This document shows, piece after piece, positions 24,569 through 33,184 of a DNA stretch of 57,762 bases. Position 1 is the stretch's first letter. Every line of letters starts with the position of its first letter. Source of the stretch: Bacteroidales bacterium (GTDB lineage Bacteria > Bacteroidota > Bacteroidia > Bacteroidales > UBA932); contig JAFRUH010000013.1 of the NCBI GenBank assembly GCA_017438975.1, positions 1 to 57,762 on the forward strand, written 5' to 3'. The notes beneath the pieces were generated by a model. The model did no database searches, was not told the DNA's origin, and was given only the letters and a program-made list of their open reading frames with translations. Both the position numbers and the translations under genes were made by a program.

Positions 24569-26566
24569 ATGATTTGCGTTTCAATACAGAACAAGACCTT
24601 TGACGAAATCTGCGCCCTGCTGGACGCGGGCGGGATCGAAATGGCCGAGATCCGGCTGGACCGCTGCCCGCTTTCCGACGGGGAAATCGGGGAGCTCTTC
24701 GCTTCGACCGACATCCCGCTGATCGCGACCTGCCGGATCGCCGAGGCTTCCCTCGCGAAAGCGGAGATGCTCCTGCTCAAGGCCATCGACGCCGGAGCGG
24801 CCTATGCGGATCTCGAGATCGAGGCTCCGCCCCAGACCGGGAAGCGCATCCGCCACGCCTGCAACGAGGCCGGGGCGGTCCTGATCCGGTCCTGGCACGA
24901 TTTCGAAGGGACCCCTTCGATGGAGGTCCTCGAGGAGGTCGCTGCCCGCTGCCGCCGCTTCGGCGGAGAGATCGTCAAGATCGTGACGACGGCCCGCAGC
25001 GGGGAAGACATCGAACGCGTCCTTTCCTTCGCCGGGGCCGACACGGTCGCCTTCTGCATGGGCGAGGCGGGACGGGAATCCCGGCTGGAATGCCTCCGGA
25101 AGGGTTCTCCTTTCTCCTACGCCGCCCTGACTGCGGAAGAAGCGACAGCCCCGGGCCAGTGGACCCTGGAGGAGATGGCAAAGAAAATCTACGGGGGAAC
25201 ATCCCTTCCCCTCCGTCCTGAAGCGTCTGTTGCGATGCCCTCGTCAAAGAGTTTTGCGCAGCGGGCGATTATCGCGGCGGCCCTTGCGGAAGGTACTTCG
25301 CGCCTCTCGGGGTATACCCCCTGCGGGGACAATGAATCGGCGATCGCGGTCGCCAGGGCCATCGGGGCCACGGTCCGCCGGGAGGACCGGGACCTTGTCG
25401 TCGACGGCATCGCGGCGGAACCGGGCAGCATCAGTCTCGGCACCCTGCATACCGGCGAGTCCGGTTTCCTGACCCGGATGATGATCCCGATCCTTTCCGT
25501 GATCGATTCCTCCGAGGTTTTCGTGACCGGGGAGAAAACCCTGCTCAACCGCCCCCTCGCCGGGGCCCACGATATCATGGCCTCGTTCGGTGTGCGCCTG
25601 AGGCCCGGAAACGCGACGGCGATGAACCGGAAGACGGATTGCTGCGTCCCGCTGACGGTCTGCGGCCCCCTCGTCCCCGGCAAGGCCGACCTGGACGGAA
25701 AGGACGGATCCCAGCTGATTTCCGGTCTTCTCTCCGCCCTGCCGCTCTGCCAGGACCGCTCCACCGTCTATGTCCACCAGCCCCGGAGCATCCCCTATAT
25801 GTTCATTACGGTCGACGTCCTGCAGCATTTCGGGATCCGGATCGGAAGCGAGATGGAAGGGGGCGAAGAGTTCATGGAGACCCGCGACTGGGGCCTCTGC
25901 GACGCGGTCAGTTTCAAGATCAAGGGCGGCCAGCGCTACAAGGCGGCCGATTTCCGGATCGAAGGGGACTGGAGCAGTGCGGCGAATTTCCTCGTGGCCG
26001 GCGCCGTTTTCGGCGAGGTCTGGGTCGAGGACCTGGACACGGCGTCCCTCCAGGCGGACCTCTCCATCCTGGACATCCTCCGCGATGCGGGGGCGTCCAT
26101 CTCCCAGCTCGGGGAAGGGGATACCGCCGGCGCGCTCCACGTCCAGAAGGCCCCGCTCAGGGCTTTCGAAACCGATTTGAACAATTGTCCGGACCTCTTC
26201 CCGATCGTGGCTGTGCTGGCCGCCTTCTGCGAAGGGACCAGCCGGATCCTCGGAGCCGGGAGACTGGCCCATAAAGAGACCGACCGGGCGGCTGCGATCG
26301 TCGGCATGCTGACGCGGATGGGCGTCCGCGCCCGGGTCGAGGAAGATTTGATGACGATCGAAGGCCTTTCCCTGAGCCGCCGCCTTCTGACCGGGAGGCT
26401 CCTGCACGGCGGAGAGTATACCTCGAGCCGGGACCACCGGATGGTGATGGCCCTGAAAGTGGCCTCCCTCGGAGCGGACAGTCCGGTCTTGATCGACGAC
26501 ACCGCCTGCGTGGAGAAATCCTACCCGGGCTTCATGGAAGATTGGAAACTATTGGATAAGAGATGA
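24569..26566 (+). CDS. aroDA: Fused 3-dehydroquinate dehydratase (type I) / EPSP synthase
   Basis: A 665-residue bifunctional protein. Residues 1-205 are a type I dehydroquinase: 'MAEIRLDRC', 'IRSWHDFEGTP' with catalytic His110, and 'EIVKIVT' with Schiff-base Lys137. Residues from about 213 are EPSP synthase: 'MPSSKSFAQRAII' (Lys227), 'GSQLISGLLSALPLC', 'EGDWSSAANFLVAGA', 'NCPDLFPIVAVLA' (catalytic Asp) and 'LAHKETDRAAAI'. It thus catalyses steps 3 and 6 of the pathway on one chain. The loop matching LGNAGTAMRP of E. coli reads 'TGESGFLTRM'. The frame is unbroken with no stop or start at the join. It overlaps aroC by four bases. Confidence 0.93.
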   Translation: MICVSIQNKTFDEICALLDAGGIEMAEIRLDRCPLSDGEIGELFASTDIPLIATCRIAEASLAKAEMLLLKAIDAGAAYADLEIEAPPQTGKRIRHACNEAGAVLIRSWHDFEGTPSMEVLEEVAARCRRFGGEIVKIVTTARSGEDIERVLSFAGADTVAFCMGEAGRESRLECLRKGSPFSYAALTAEEATAPGQWTLEEMAKKIYGGTSLPLRPEASVAMPSSKSFAQRAIIAAALAEGTSRLSGYTPCGDNESAIAVARAIGATVRREDRDLVVDGIAAEPGSISLGTLHTGESGFLTRMMIPILSVIDSSEVFVTGEKTLLNRPLAGAHDIMASFGVRLRPGNATAMNRKTDCCVPLTVCGPLVPGKADLDGKDGSQLISGLLSALPLCQDRSTVYVHQPRSIPYMFITVDVLQHFGIRIGSEMEGGEEFMETRDWGLCDAVSFKIKGGQRYKAADFRIEGDWSSAANFLVAGAVFGEVWVEDLDTASLQADLSILDILRDAGASISQLGEGDTAGALHVQKAPLRAFETDLNNCPDLFPIVAVLAAFCEGTSRILGAGRLAHKETDRAAAIVGMLTRMGVRARVEEDLMTIEGLSLSRRLLTGRLLHGGEYTSSRDHRMVMALKVASLGADSPVLIDDTACVEKSYPGFMEDWKLLDKR

Positions 26567-27621
26567 ATACGTTCGGAAGAATTTTCAGGGTCAGCATTTT
26601 CGGCGAGTCGCACGGACCGGCTATCGGAGTCGTGATCGACGGCGTGGAACCCGGCCTGCCCCTTTCGGAAGAGGACTTCATGGCGGATATCCGCCGCCGG
26701 AAGAGCGGAGCCCCCGGGACGACGCCCCGCATCGAAGAGGACCGCCCCGAGATCGTCAGTGGTGTTTTCGAAGGCCATACGACCGGCGCTCCCCTGACCA
26801 TCCTGTTCCGGAACGGGAACACCCGCTCCGGGGATTATGAACTGCTCCGGGATGTTCCGCGTCCGGGCCATGCCGACCTCGTCGCATCGATCAAGACCGG
26901 CGGGTTCAACGATCCTCGCGGCGGGGGCCATTTCTCCGGCCGCATGACCCTGCCTGTCGTCGCGGCGGGGGTTGTCGCCAAGAAGGTCCTCTCGGAAACG
27001 GTCCGGATGGAAACGGAGGGCCATGTGGCCTTCTCCGCGAAGGCCCGGATCGTCGAGCTCGGCGGCGTTACCCTGGAAGAGGCGCTGGGCCGCTCCGGAA
27101 AAGAAGTTCCGGATTTCGAACTCTGGGCTCCTGAAATCGAAGTCGCTGCGGCGGAGGGAGATTCCCTCGGCGCCGTCGTGGAGTGCGTTGTGGACGGTCT
27201 TCCTGCCGCCCTCGGGGAGCCGTTCTGGGACAGCGCGGAGTCGCTCCTCGCCCATGCCGTTTTCGCCATTCCGGGTGTCCGCGGGGTTGAATTCGGAGAC
27301 GGATTCGCCGCTTCCCGGATGCGGGGCAGCGAGCACAACGACCGCTTTGTCGCGACCGGCCACGGGATCGTCGCCCCGGAAACCAACCACGCGGGCGGAA
27401 TCAATGGCGGGCTGACGAACGGCAACCCGATCGTTTTCCGTGTTGCATTCAAGCCGACATCCAGTATCCGCAAACCGCAAAAGACCTATAATCTGACCGA
27501 AGGGGAGATGACCGAACTCGTCGTTCCCGGACGCCATGATACCTGTTTTGCCCTTCGCACCCCGGTCGTCGTCGAGGCCGCCGCGGCCATCGTTCTCGCA
27601 GATTTGATAGACATCGCATAA
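26563..27621 (+). CDS. aroC: Chorismate synthase
   Basis: A 352-residue FMNH2-dependent enzyme making chorismate from EPSP. 'GRIFRVSIFGESHGPAIGVVIDG' at the N-terminus, 'RPGHADLVASIKTGGFNDPRGGGHFSGR' (about 105-135) and 'RGSEHNDRFVATGHG' are the family signatures. The ATG overlaps the aroDA stop as ATGA, so translation is coupled. Only three bases separate its stop from the GH3 start. aroE, aroK and the DAHP synthase gene are not in the window. Confidence 0.95.
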   Translation: MNTFGRIFRVSIFGESHGPAIGVVIDGVEPGLPLSEEDFMADIRRRKSGAPGTTPRIEEDRPEIVSGVFEGHTTGAPLTILFRNGNTRSGDYELLRDVPRPGHADLVASIKTGGFNDPRGGGHFSGRMTLPVVAAGVVAKKVLSETVRMETEGHVAFSAKARIVELGGVTLEEALGRSGKEVPDFELWAPEIEVAAAEGDSLGAVVECVVDGLPAALGEPFWDSAESLLAHAVFAIPGVRGVEFGDGFAASRMRGSEHNDRFVATGHGIVAPETNHAGGINGGLTNGNPIVFRVAFKPTSSIRKPQKTYNLTEGEMTELVVPGRHDTCFALRTPVVVEAAAAIVLADLIDIA

Positions 27622-27624
27622 ATT

Positions 27625-29703
27625 ATGAAAAAAATCCTCATTCTTTTCGCGCTTACGGCGGTCCTGATGCCGCTCTATGCCCAGAAAATCACCCGCGCCG
27701 ACAAGGAGCGGGCCGAGGGCCTCGTCCGACAGATGACCCTTGAAGAGAAAGTCAACTTCATCGCCGGCGCCGTCGACGGTTTCCATACCTATGCCATCGA
27801 CCGGCTCGGCATCCCCTCCGTCCGGATGTGCGACGGCCCCCAGGGGGTCAGGAACAATACGAAGAGCACCCTCTTCCCGTGCGGCGTCGCCGCCGCGGCA
27901 TCCTGGAACCGGGATGCCGTCAGGGCCATGGGCCGGGGCATCGCCATGGACGCGAAGGCCCGCGGGGTCGGAATCATGCTCGGTCCGGGGGTGAACATCT
28001 ACCGCAGCGCCGTCAACGGCCGTAATTTCGAGTATTTCGGCGAGGATCCCTACCTTGCTTCCGAAACCGCATCCCAGTATATCCAGGGCATGCAGGGCGA
28101 GGGCGTCATGGCGACCATCAAGCACTTTGCCCTGAACAATTCTGAATACGGGCGGCACTGGACCAGTTCCGTCGTCGACGAGCGGACCATGAACGAGATC
28201 TACTTCCCGACTTTCCGCAAGGCTGTCGAGGAGGCCCGCGTCGGTGCCGTCATGACCAGCTACAACATGGTCAACGGCATGCACGCCCCGGAAAATCCCT
28301 GGCTGATCCGGGAGACCCTCCGCGGCAGATGGGGATTCGAAGGGCTGGTCATGTCCGACTGGACCTCGACCTATTCCACCCTCGGCTGCATCAAGGGCGG
28401 ACTCGACCTCGAAATGCCGAGGAACTATGTCTACCGCTATGATATCATCAAGGAAATGATTGACAACGGGGTGATTGCGGAAAGCGAGATCGACGAGAAG
28501 GTCCAGCATATCCTCCAGGCCTTCATCGCCTTCGGCTTCCTCGACCGGCCTCTCCAGGACACGACGGTTCCGGAGGACAACGAAGCCTCCCGCCAGGCCG
28601 CGTATGAACTTTCCCTCGAAGCGCCCGTCCTCCTCAAGAACAACGGAACCCTTCCCCTTCCCGCCGGCCGCAAGAACCGGATCCTCCTCATCGGACCGAT
28701 GGCCGACGTGATGCCCTGCGGGGGCGGCAGCGGCGAGGTCCATCCCTTCGAGAACCGCTCCATCACGATGAGACAGGGCTTCCAGGCCCTTGGCAAGAAC
28801 CGTCCGTTCGACTGCGTGACCGAAGGATATGACACCCCGACGGCGATTTCCCTGATGGACAATGCCTACGCGGTCGTCGTTGCGGTCGGCTATGGAAAGA
28901 AGACCGAGAAGGAGAATTCCGACCGGACCTTCACCCTTCCGGAAGGCCAGGATGAACTGATCGAGCTGGCCCTCAAGCACAATTCCCGCGTCGTTGTCGT
29001 CGTCGTTTCCGGCGGCGAAGTGGACATGTCCCGCTGGCACGACCGCGTCTCGGCGATCCTCTACACCTGGTATGACGGCCAGGACCTCGGAACCGCCGTC
29101 GCGAAGATCCTCTCCGGGGAGGTGAACCCTTCCGGCCGCCTTCCGATGACCTTCTGGGGCACGCAGGAGAAGAATCCGGCCTTCAACTACTACCAGCCGA
29201 CGATGACCGCCCTGAAGAATACCACTTCCGAGCGTCACAAGGAACGCTTCTCCCGCTATGAGTATGCCGAGTACCGGGAGGGAATCTTCCTCGGATACCG
29301 CGGCATCGACCATTTCGGCGTCAAGCCGCTCTATGCCTTCGGCCATGGTCTCTCCTATACGAGATTCGACCATAACGGCCTGACCGCCAAGCCGGAAGGC
29401 GAGGGCGTCAAGGTCGAGGTCATCGTCCGGAACATCGGCGAGGTGGCCGGTTCCGATGTCGTCCAGGTCTATGTCTCCCCGATCAATCCGGAGGTCATCC
29501 GTCCGGTCCGCGAGCTCAAGGGCTACCAGAAGATCGACTTGGAGAAGGGTCTTGCCAAGACGGCGAGGATTCTCCTCCCGAAGTCCGCATTCATGTACTA
29601 TGATGTAGAGAGCCACGAATGGAAACACCAGCACGGCCGCTACAAAGTCCAGATCGGAGCGTCCGCCGATAAGATTCTCTGCGAGACGGAAGTCATCTTG
29701 TAG
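27625..29703 (+). CDS. GH3 beta-glucosidase-like enzyme
   Basis: A 692-residue secreted enzyme (signal peptide about 1-20, ending LYA-Q). 'NFEYFGEDPYLAS' and 'IKHFALNNSEYGR' are the GH3 substrate-binding blocks, and 'GLVMSDWTSTYS' holds the nucleophile (about Asp245). The (alpha/beta)6 sandwich follows (about 310-540), and a fibronectin type III-like domain ('YAFGHGLSYTRF' onward) closes the protein. The family cleaves beta-glucosides, beta-xylosides or related sugars; the specificity cannot be read here. It begins three bases after aroC, so a polysaccharide enzyme appears to be translated from the shikimate transcript. Confidence 0.9.
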   Translation: MKKILILFALTAVLMPLYAQKITRADKERAEGLVRQMTLEEKVNFIAGAVDGFHTYAIDRLGIPSVRMCDGPQGVRNNTKSTLFPCGVAAAASWNRDAVRAMGRGIAMDAKARGVGIMLGPGVNIYRSAVNGRNFEYFGEDPYLASETASQYIQGMQGEGVMATIKHFALNNSEYGRHWTSSVVDERTMNEIYFPTFRKAVEEARVGAVMTSYNMVNGMHAPENPWLIRETLRGRWGFEGLVMSDWTSTYSTLGCIKGGLDLEMPRNYVYRYDIIKEMIDNGVIAESEIDEKVQHILQAFIAFGFLDRPLQDTTVPEDNEASRQAAYELSLEAPVLLKNNGTLPLPAGRKNRILLIGPMADVMPCGGGSGEVHPFENRSITMRQGFQALGKNRPFDCVTEGYDTPTAISLMDNAYAVVVAVGYGKKTEKENSDRTFTLPEGQDELIELALKHNSRVVVVVVSGGEVDMSRWHDRVSAILYTWYDGQDLGTAVAKILSGEVNPSGRLPMTFWGTQEKNPAFNYYQPTMTALKNTTSERHKERFSRYEYAEYREGIFLGYRGIDHFGVKPLYAFGHGLSYTRFDHNGLTAKPEGEGVKVEVIVRNIGEVAGSDVVQVYVSPINPEVIRPVRELKGYQKIDLEKGLAKTARILLPKSAFMYYDVESHEWKHQHGRYKVQIGASADKILCETEVIL

Positions 29704-29714
29704 GAACTTTTTGC

Positions 29715-29722
29715 TATCTTTG
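29715..29722 (+). promoter_or_regulatory. -7 box of the suf operon
   Basis: TATCTTTG, 23 bases before the sufB ATG at 29746 and just after the GH3 stop. Confidence 0.5.
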
Positions 29723-29745
29723 CGCTCCTAACGGTCAAGGGTAAG

Positions 29746-31194
29746 ATGAACAGGGAAGAAGAAGACAGGATCATCCGGGAAGCGACCACCTCCGAATACA
29801 AGGAGGGGTTCGTGACCGACGTGGAGCAGGAATATGTTCCCAAGGGTCTGAACGAAGAGATCATCCGGACGATTTCCGCCCGGAAACAGGAGCCGGAATG
29901 GCTGCTGGAGTTCCGTCTTGACGCTTTCCGGAAGTGGCGGAAGATGGAAATGCCCTCCTGGGCCCATCTCGATCTCCCGCCCATCGATTTCCAGGACATC
30001 ATCTACTATGCCGCTCCGAAGAAGGATGCGGACCGGCCGAAGGAGATCGACCCGAAACTGGCCGAGACCTTCGAAAAGCTCGGAATTCCCTTGAATGAAC
30101 GCGAGGTCCTCGCCGGGGTCGTCGCCGTCGACGCCGTTTTCGATTCGGTTTCCGTTACGACGACTTTCCGGAAAACCCTCGCCGAAAAGGGGATTATCTT
30201 CTGTTCCTTCTCGGAGGCCGTCCGGGAGCATCCGGACCTCGTCCGGAAGTACCTCGCCACGGTCGTCCCCGTCGGGGACAATTATTTCGCGGCCCTGAAT
30301 TCCGCCGTTTTCAGCGACGGTTCCTTCTGCTACATCCCGAAAGGGGTGCGCTGTCCGATGGAACTGTCGAGTTATTTCCGAATCAACGCCCGGGGAACCG
30401 GCCAGTTCGAGCGGACGCTCATCGTCGCGGACGAAGGCTCCTACGTCAGCTATATGGAAGGCTGCACCGCCCCGATGCGGGACGAGCAGCAGCTCCATGC
30501 CGCCGTCGTGGAGATCATCGTCGAGAAGGACGCCGACGTCAAGTACTCGACCGTACAGAACTGGTATCCGGGCGATTCCGAAGGGAAGGGCGGTATTCTC
30601 AACCTGGTTACGAAGCGCGGTCTCTGCCGCGGAGAAGGCAGCCACCTCAGCTGGACCCAGGTCGAGACCGGATCCGCCATCACCTGGAAATACCCCTCGA
30701 CGGTCCTGCTCGGGGACCATTCCTCCTCGGAATTCTTCTCCGTCGCCGTGACGAACAATTTCCAGCAGGCCGACACCGGCACGAAGATGGTCCATATCGG
30801 GCGCGACACCCGGAGCCGGATCGTGTCCAAGGGCATCTCGGCCGGCCGGAGCCAGAACAGCTACCGGGGGCTCGTTCGGATCAACAAAGGGGCGCAGAAC
30901 GCCCGGAACCACTCCCAGTGCGACAGCCTCCTGATCGGTTCCGCCTGCGGGGCCCATACGTTCCCGGTCATCCGGAGCGCAAACCCTTCCGCGGTCGTCG
31001 AGCATGAGGCGACCACCTCGAAGATCAGCGAAGACCAGCTCTTCTACTGCAACCAACGGGGTATCGGTCCCGAGGATGCAGTCGGGCTGATCGTCAACGG
31101 GTATGCCCGGGAAGTGCTCTCGCGCCTTCCGATGGAATTCGCCGTCGAAGCGCAGAAATTGCTGCAGGTTTCACTTGAAGGATCGGTCGGATGA
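29746..31194 (+). CDS. sufB: Fe-S cluster assembly scaffold SufB
   Basis: A 482-residue cytoplasmic scaffold protein that with SufC and SufD builds Fe-S clusters. '[16 protein letters not shown]', '[32 protein letters not shown]' and '[23 protein letters not shown]' (C-terminal, with the conserved His and Glu) are typical. It carries its own promoter and opens the operon sufB-pnuC-sufC-sufD. Its stop overlaps the pnuC start by four bases. Length is normal. Confidence 0.95.
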   Translation: MNREEEDRIIREATTSEYKEGFVTDVEQEYVPKGLNEEIIRTISARKQEPEWLLEFRLDAFRKWRKMEMPSWAHLDLPPIDFQDIIYYAAPKKDADRPKEIDPKLAETFEKLGIPLNEREVLAGVVAVDAVFDSVSVTTTFRKTLAEKGIIFCSFSEAVREHPDLVRKYLATVVPVGDNYFAALNSAVFSDGSFCYIPKGVRCPMELSSYFRINARGTGQFERTLIVADEGSYVSYMEGCTAPMRDEQQLHAAVVEIIVEKDADVKYSTVQNWYPGDSEGKGGILNLVTKRGLCRGEGSHLSWTQVETGSAITWKYPSTVLLGDHSSSEFFSVAVTNNFQQADTGTKMVHIGRDTRSRIVSKGISAGRSQNSYRGLVRINKGAQNARNHSQCDSLLIGSACGAHTFPVIRSANPSAVVEHEATTSKISEDQLFYCNQRGIGPEDAVGLIVNGYAREVLSRLPMEFAVEAQKLLQVSLEGSVG

Positions 31195-31823
31195 TGGACT
31201 GGATGGATACCATACTCTTTACCCTTGCCGGAAGGCCGGTGCTCGCGATCGATCTCGTGACGTCGGTCCTCGGCCTCGTCTGCGTTTTCCTCGCGGGACG
31301 CAACTCGAAATACAATTTCTGGGTCGGATACTTCTATACCGCCGCCCTTTTCCTGATGTTCTGGACCAAGAACCTCTATGCGAGCCTCCTGCTCCAGCCG
31401 GTCTCCCTGGCGATCAACATCCTGGGGCACTACCGCTGGACCCATCCGCGGGAAAATGAGCAGAGCTCGGAAAAGGCCGGCGACCTGAAGGTTTCGATGC
31501 TCAGCTGGCCGGAACGGGGCCTCGCCGCCCTGTCGGTGCTGATCGTCGCCTTCGCCTGGGGCGCGCTCTTGGACCGCCTGTTCCCCGCCGATCCGCATCC
31601 CTACCTCGACTCCTGCGTGACCGTGCTGATTCTTCTGGCCCAACTCCTGTCGGCGATGAAGAAATGGGACTGCTGGGTCGCCTGGCTGCTCGTCAACATC
31701 ACCCAGATCATCCTCCACATCAGCGTCGGCAACGTGTTCATGCCGGTCGTCTGCGGCCTGTACCTCGTCAACGGGATCTGGTCGATCATTACCTGGATGA
31801 AACTATACCGAAGAAAAGCATAA
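31191..31823 (+). CDS. pnuC: Nicotinamide riboside transporter PnuC
   Basis: A 210-residue inner-membrane protein with about seven hydrophobic helices. '[20 protein letters not shown]' and '[16 protein letters not shown]' match PnuC, a facilitator of nicotinamide riboside uptake for NAD salvage. It is inserted between sufB and sufC, overlapping sufB as ATGA and ending four bases before sufC, so it is translated with the suf genes. No NadR-type kinase gene is nearby. Placement within a suf operon is unusual. Confidence 0.85.
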   Translation: MMDWMDTILFTLAGRPVLAIDLVTSVLGLVCVFLAGRNSKYNFWVGYFYTAALFLMFWTKNLYASLLLQPVSLAINILGHYRWTHPRENEQSSEKAGDLKVSMLSWPERGLAALSVLIVAFAWGALLDRLFPADPHPYLDSCVTVLILLAQLLSAMKKWDCWVAWLLVNITQIILHISVGNVFMPVVCGLYLVNGIWSIITWMKLYRRKA

Positions 31824-31827
31824 GCAT

Positions 31828-32574
31828 ATGGCAGATATATTACTGGACATCCGCAACCTCCACGCCCGGGTCGAAGGGAAAGAGATCCTCAAGGGGATCG
31901 ACCTGACGATCCGGCGGGGCGAGATCCACGCCGTGATGGGCCCAAACGGGGCCGGAAAAAGTACTCTCGGGGCGGTCCTGACCGGGAAACCGGGTTATGA
32001 AGTGACCGAAGGAAGCGTTTCTTTCGCGGGGCGAGACCTTCTTGCGATGGCTCCCGAGGAGCGCAGTTGGGCGGGTCTGTTCCTTTCTTTCCAATATCCG
32101 GTCGAGATCCCCGGTGTCGGGATTACGAATTTCCTGAAAACGGCTCTCAACGCCCGGCGCAAGGCGCAGGGACTGGAGCCGCTGAAGGCCCCGGAATTCC
32201 TGAAGCTGATGAAGGAAAAGATGGCCCTCGTGCAGATGAAACCGGAGTTTTCGAAGCGGGAAGTCAACGTCGGGTTCTCCGGCGGCGAGAAAAAGCGCAA
32301 CGAGATTTTCCAGATGGCGATGCTCTCTCCGGTCCTGTCGATCCTCGACGAGACGGACAGCGGCCTCGATGTCGACGCCCTGAAAATCGTCGCGGACGGG
32401 GTCAATACCCTGCATACGCCCGAAACGTCCGCGATCATCATCACCCATTACCGGAAGCTCCTCGACTATGTGCGGCCGGATGTCGTCCATGTCCTGAAGG
32501 CCGGCCGGATCGTCCGGACGGGCGGGGCGGACCTCGCCGATGAAATCGAACGGGATGGATTTGACAAGTTCTGA
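31828..32574 (+). CDS. sufC: Fe-S assembly ATPase SufC
   Basis: A 248-residue ABC-type ATPase that energises the SufBCD scaffold. Walker A 'GPNGAGKST' (38-46), the signature 'GFSGGEKKRNEI', Walker B 'LSILDETDSGLDVDAL' and the H-loop 'IITHY' are all present. It starts four bases after pnuC, and its TGA is followed by a single base before the short sufD start. Confidence 0.95.
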   Translation: MADILLDIRNLHARVEGKEILKGIDLTIRRGEIHAVMGPNGAGKSTLGAVLTGKPGYEVTEGSVSFAGRDLLAMAPEERSWAGLFLSFQYPVEIPGVGITNFLKTALNARRKAQGLEPLKAPEFLKLMKEKMALVQMKPEFSKREVNVGFSGGEKKRNEIFQMAMLSPVLSILDETDSGLDVDALKIVADGVNTLHTPETSAIIITHYRKLLDYVRPDVVHVLKAGRIVRTGGADLADEIERDGFDKF

Positions 32575-32575
32575 G

Positions 32576-33178
32576 ATGGGTCACGGTCGGTACATAGCGC
32601 CCGCTTTCGGCGGCGGAGTCCATACGGTTGGGGCGGGAGAGCGCCTGGTCCTTGATTTCGTGATCCTTCCGGGGCAGTCGCAGGACCTCAGGGTCGAGGT
32701 GGACCTGGTCGGGGAAGGCGCGGAAGTTACCCTGCGGGGGCTTTGGCTCTGCCCTGCCGACGAGCGGGTTTCCGTGACGGTGAGGGTCCATCACCGGGTC
32801 CCCGGCTGCCGTTCTTCCCAGCTTTTCAAGGGAATTGTCGGCGGTACGGCGTCGGTCCGTTTTGACGGGACGATCATCGTCGCTCCGGATGCCCAGCAGA
32901 CGGAGGCCTACCAGGAGAACCACAATCTCCTTCTCTCGGAAACGGCTCTGGTCGAGACTTCTCCGCAGCTGGAGATCTATGCCGACGACGTCAAGTGTTC
33001 CCACGGGGCGACCGTCGGCCGTCTTAACGAAGACGAGCTGTTCTATATGCGCTCCCGGGGGATTCCCGAGGCGGATGCCCGCATCCTGCAGATGATTTCT
33101 TTCCTCTCTCCGGTCACTGCGAATCTTTCCGAAACGCAGAAGGCGGATATCGAATCCGCCCTCAGTTCCATGCTGTAG
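32576..33178 (+). CDS. sufD: Short SufD-like protein
   Basis: About 200 residues, less than half of a normal SufD (around 420-450). Only the C-terminal beta-helix core is kept: 'SSQLFKGIVGG', 'VAPDAQQTEAYQENHNLLLS', and 'LEIYADDVKCSHGATVGRLNEDELFYMRSRGI' with the conserved CSHGA histidine. The helical N-terminal region of SufD is missing, and no second reading frame upstream encodes it because sufC is intact. In-frame ATGs at 32540 and 32552 lie inside sufC; the one at 32576, just past its stop, is preferred. sufS and sufE do not follow. It could be a functional minimal SufD. Confidence 0.85.
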   Translation: MGHGRYIAPAFGGGVHTVGAGERLVLDFVILPGQSQDLRVEVDLVGEGAEVTLRGLWLCPADERVSVTVRVHHRVPGCRSSQLFKGIVGGTASVRFDGTIIVAPDAQQTEAYQENHNLLLSETALVETSPQLEIYADDVKCSHGATVGRLNEDELFYMRSRGIPEADARILQMISFLSPVTANLSETQKADIESALSSML

Positions 33179-33184
33179 CCTGAT

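Noticed and set aside
26521-29634. A 1037-codon open frame antisense to aroC and GH3
   Set aside because: It lies wholly opposite well-supported genes and has Arg/Asp/Gly-rich composition typical of antisense frames in GC-rich DNA, with no family motif.
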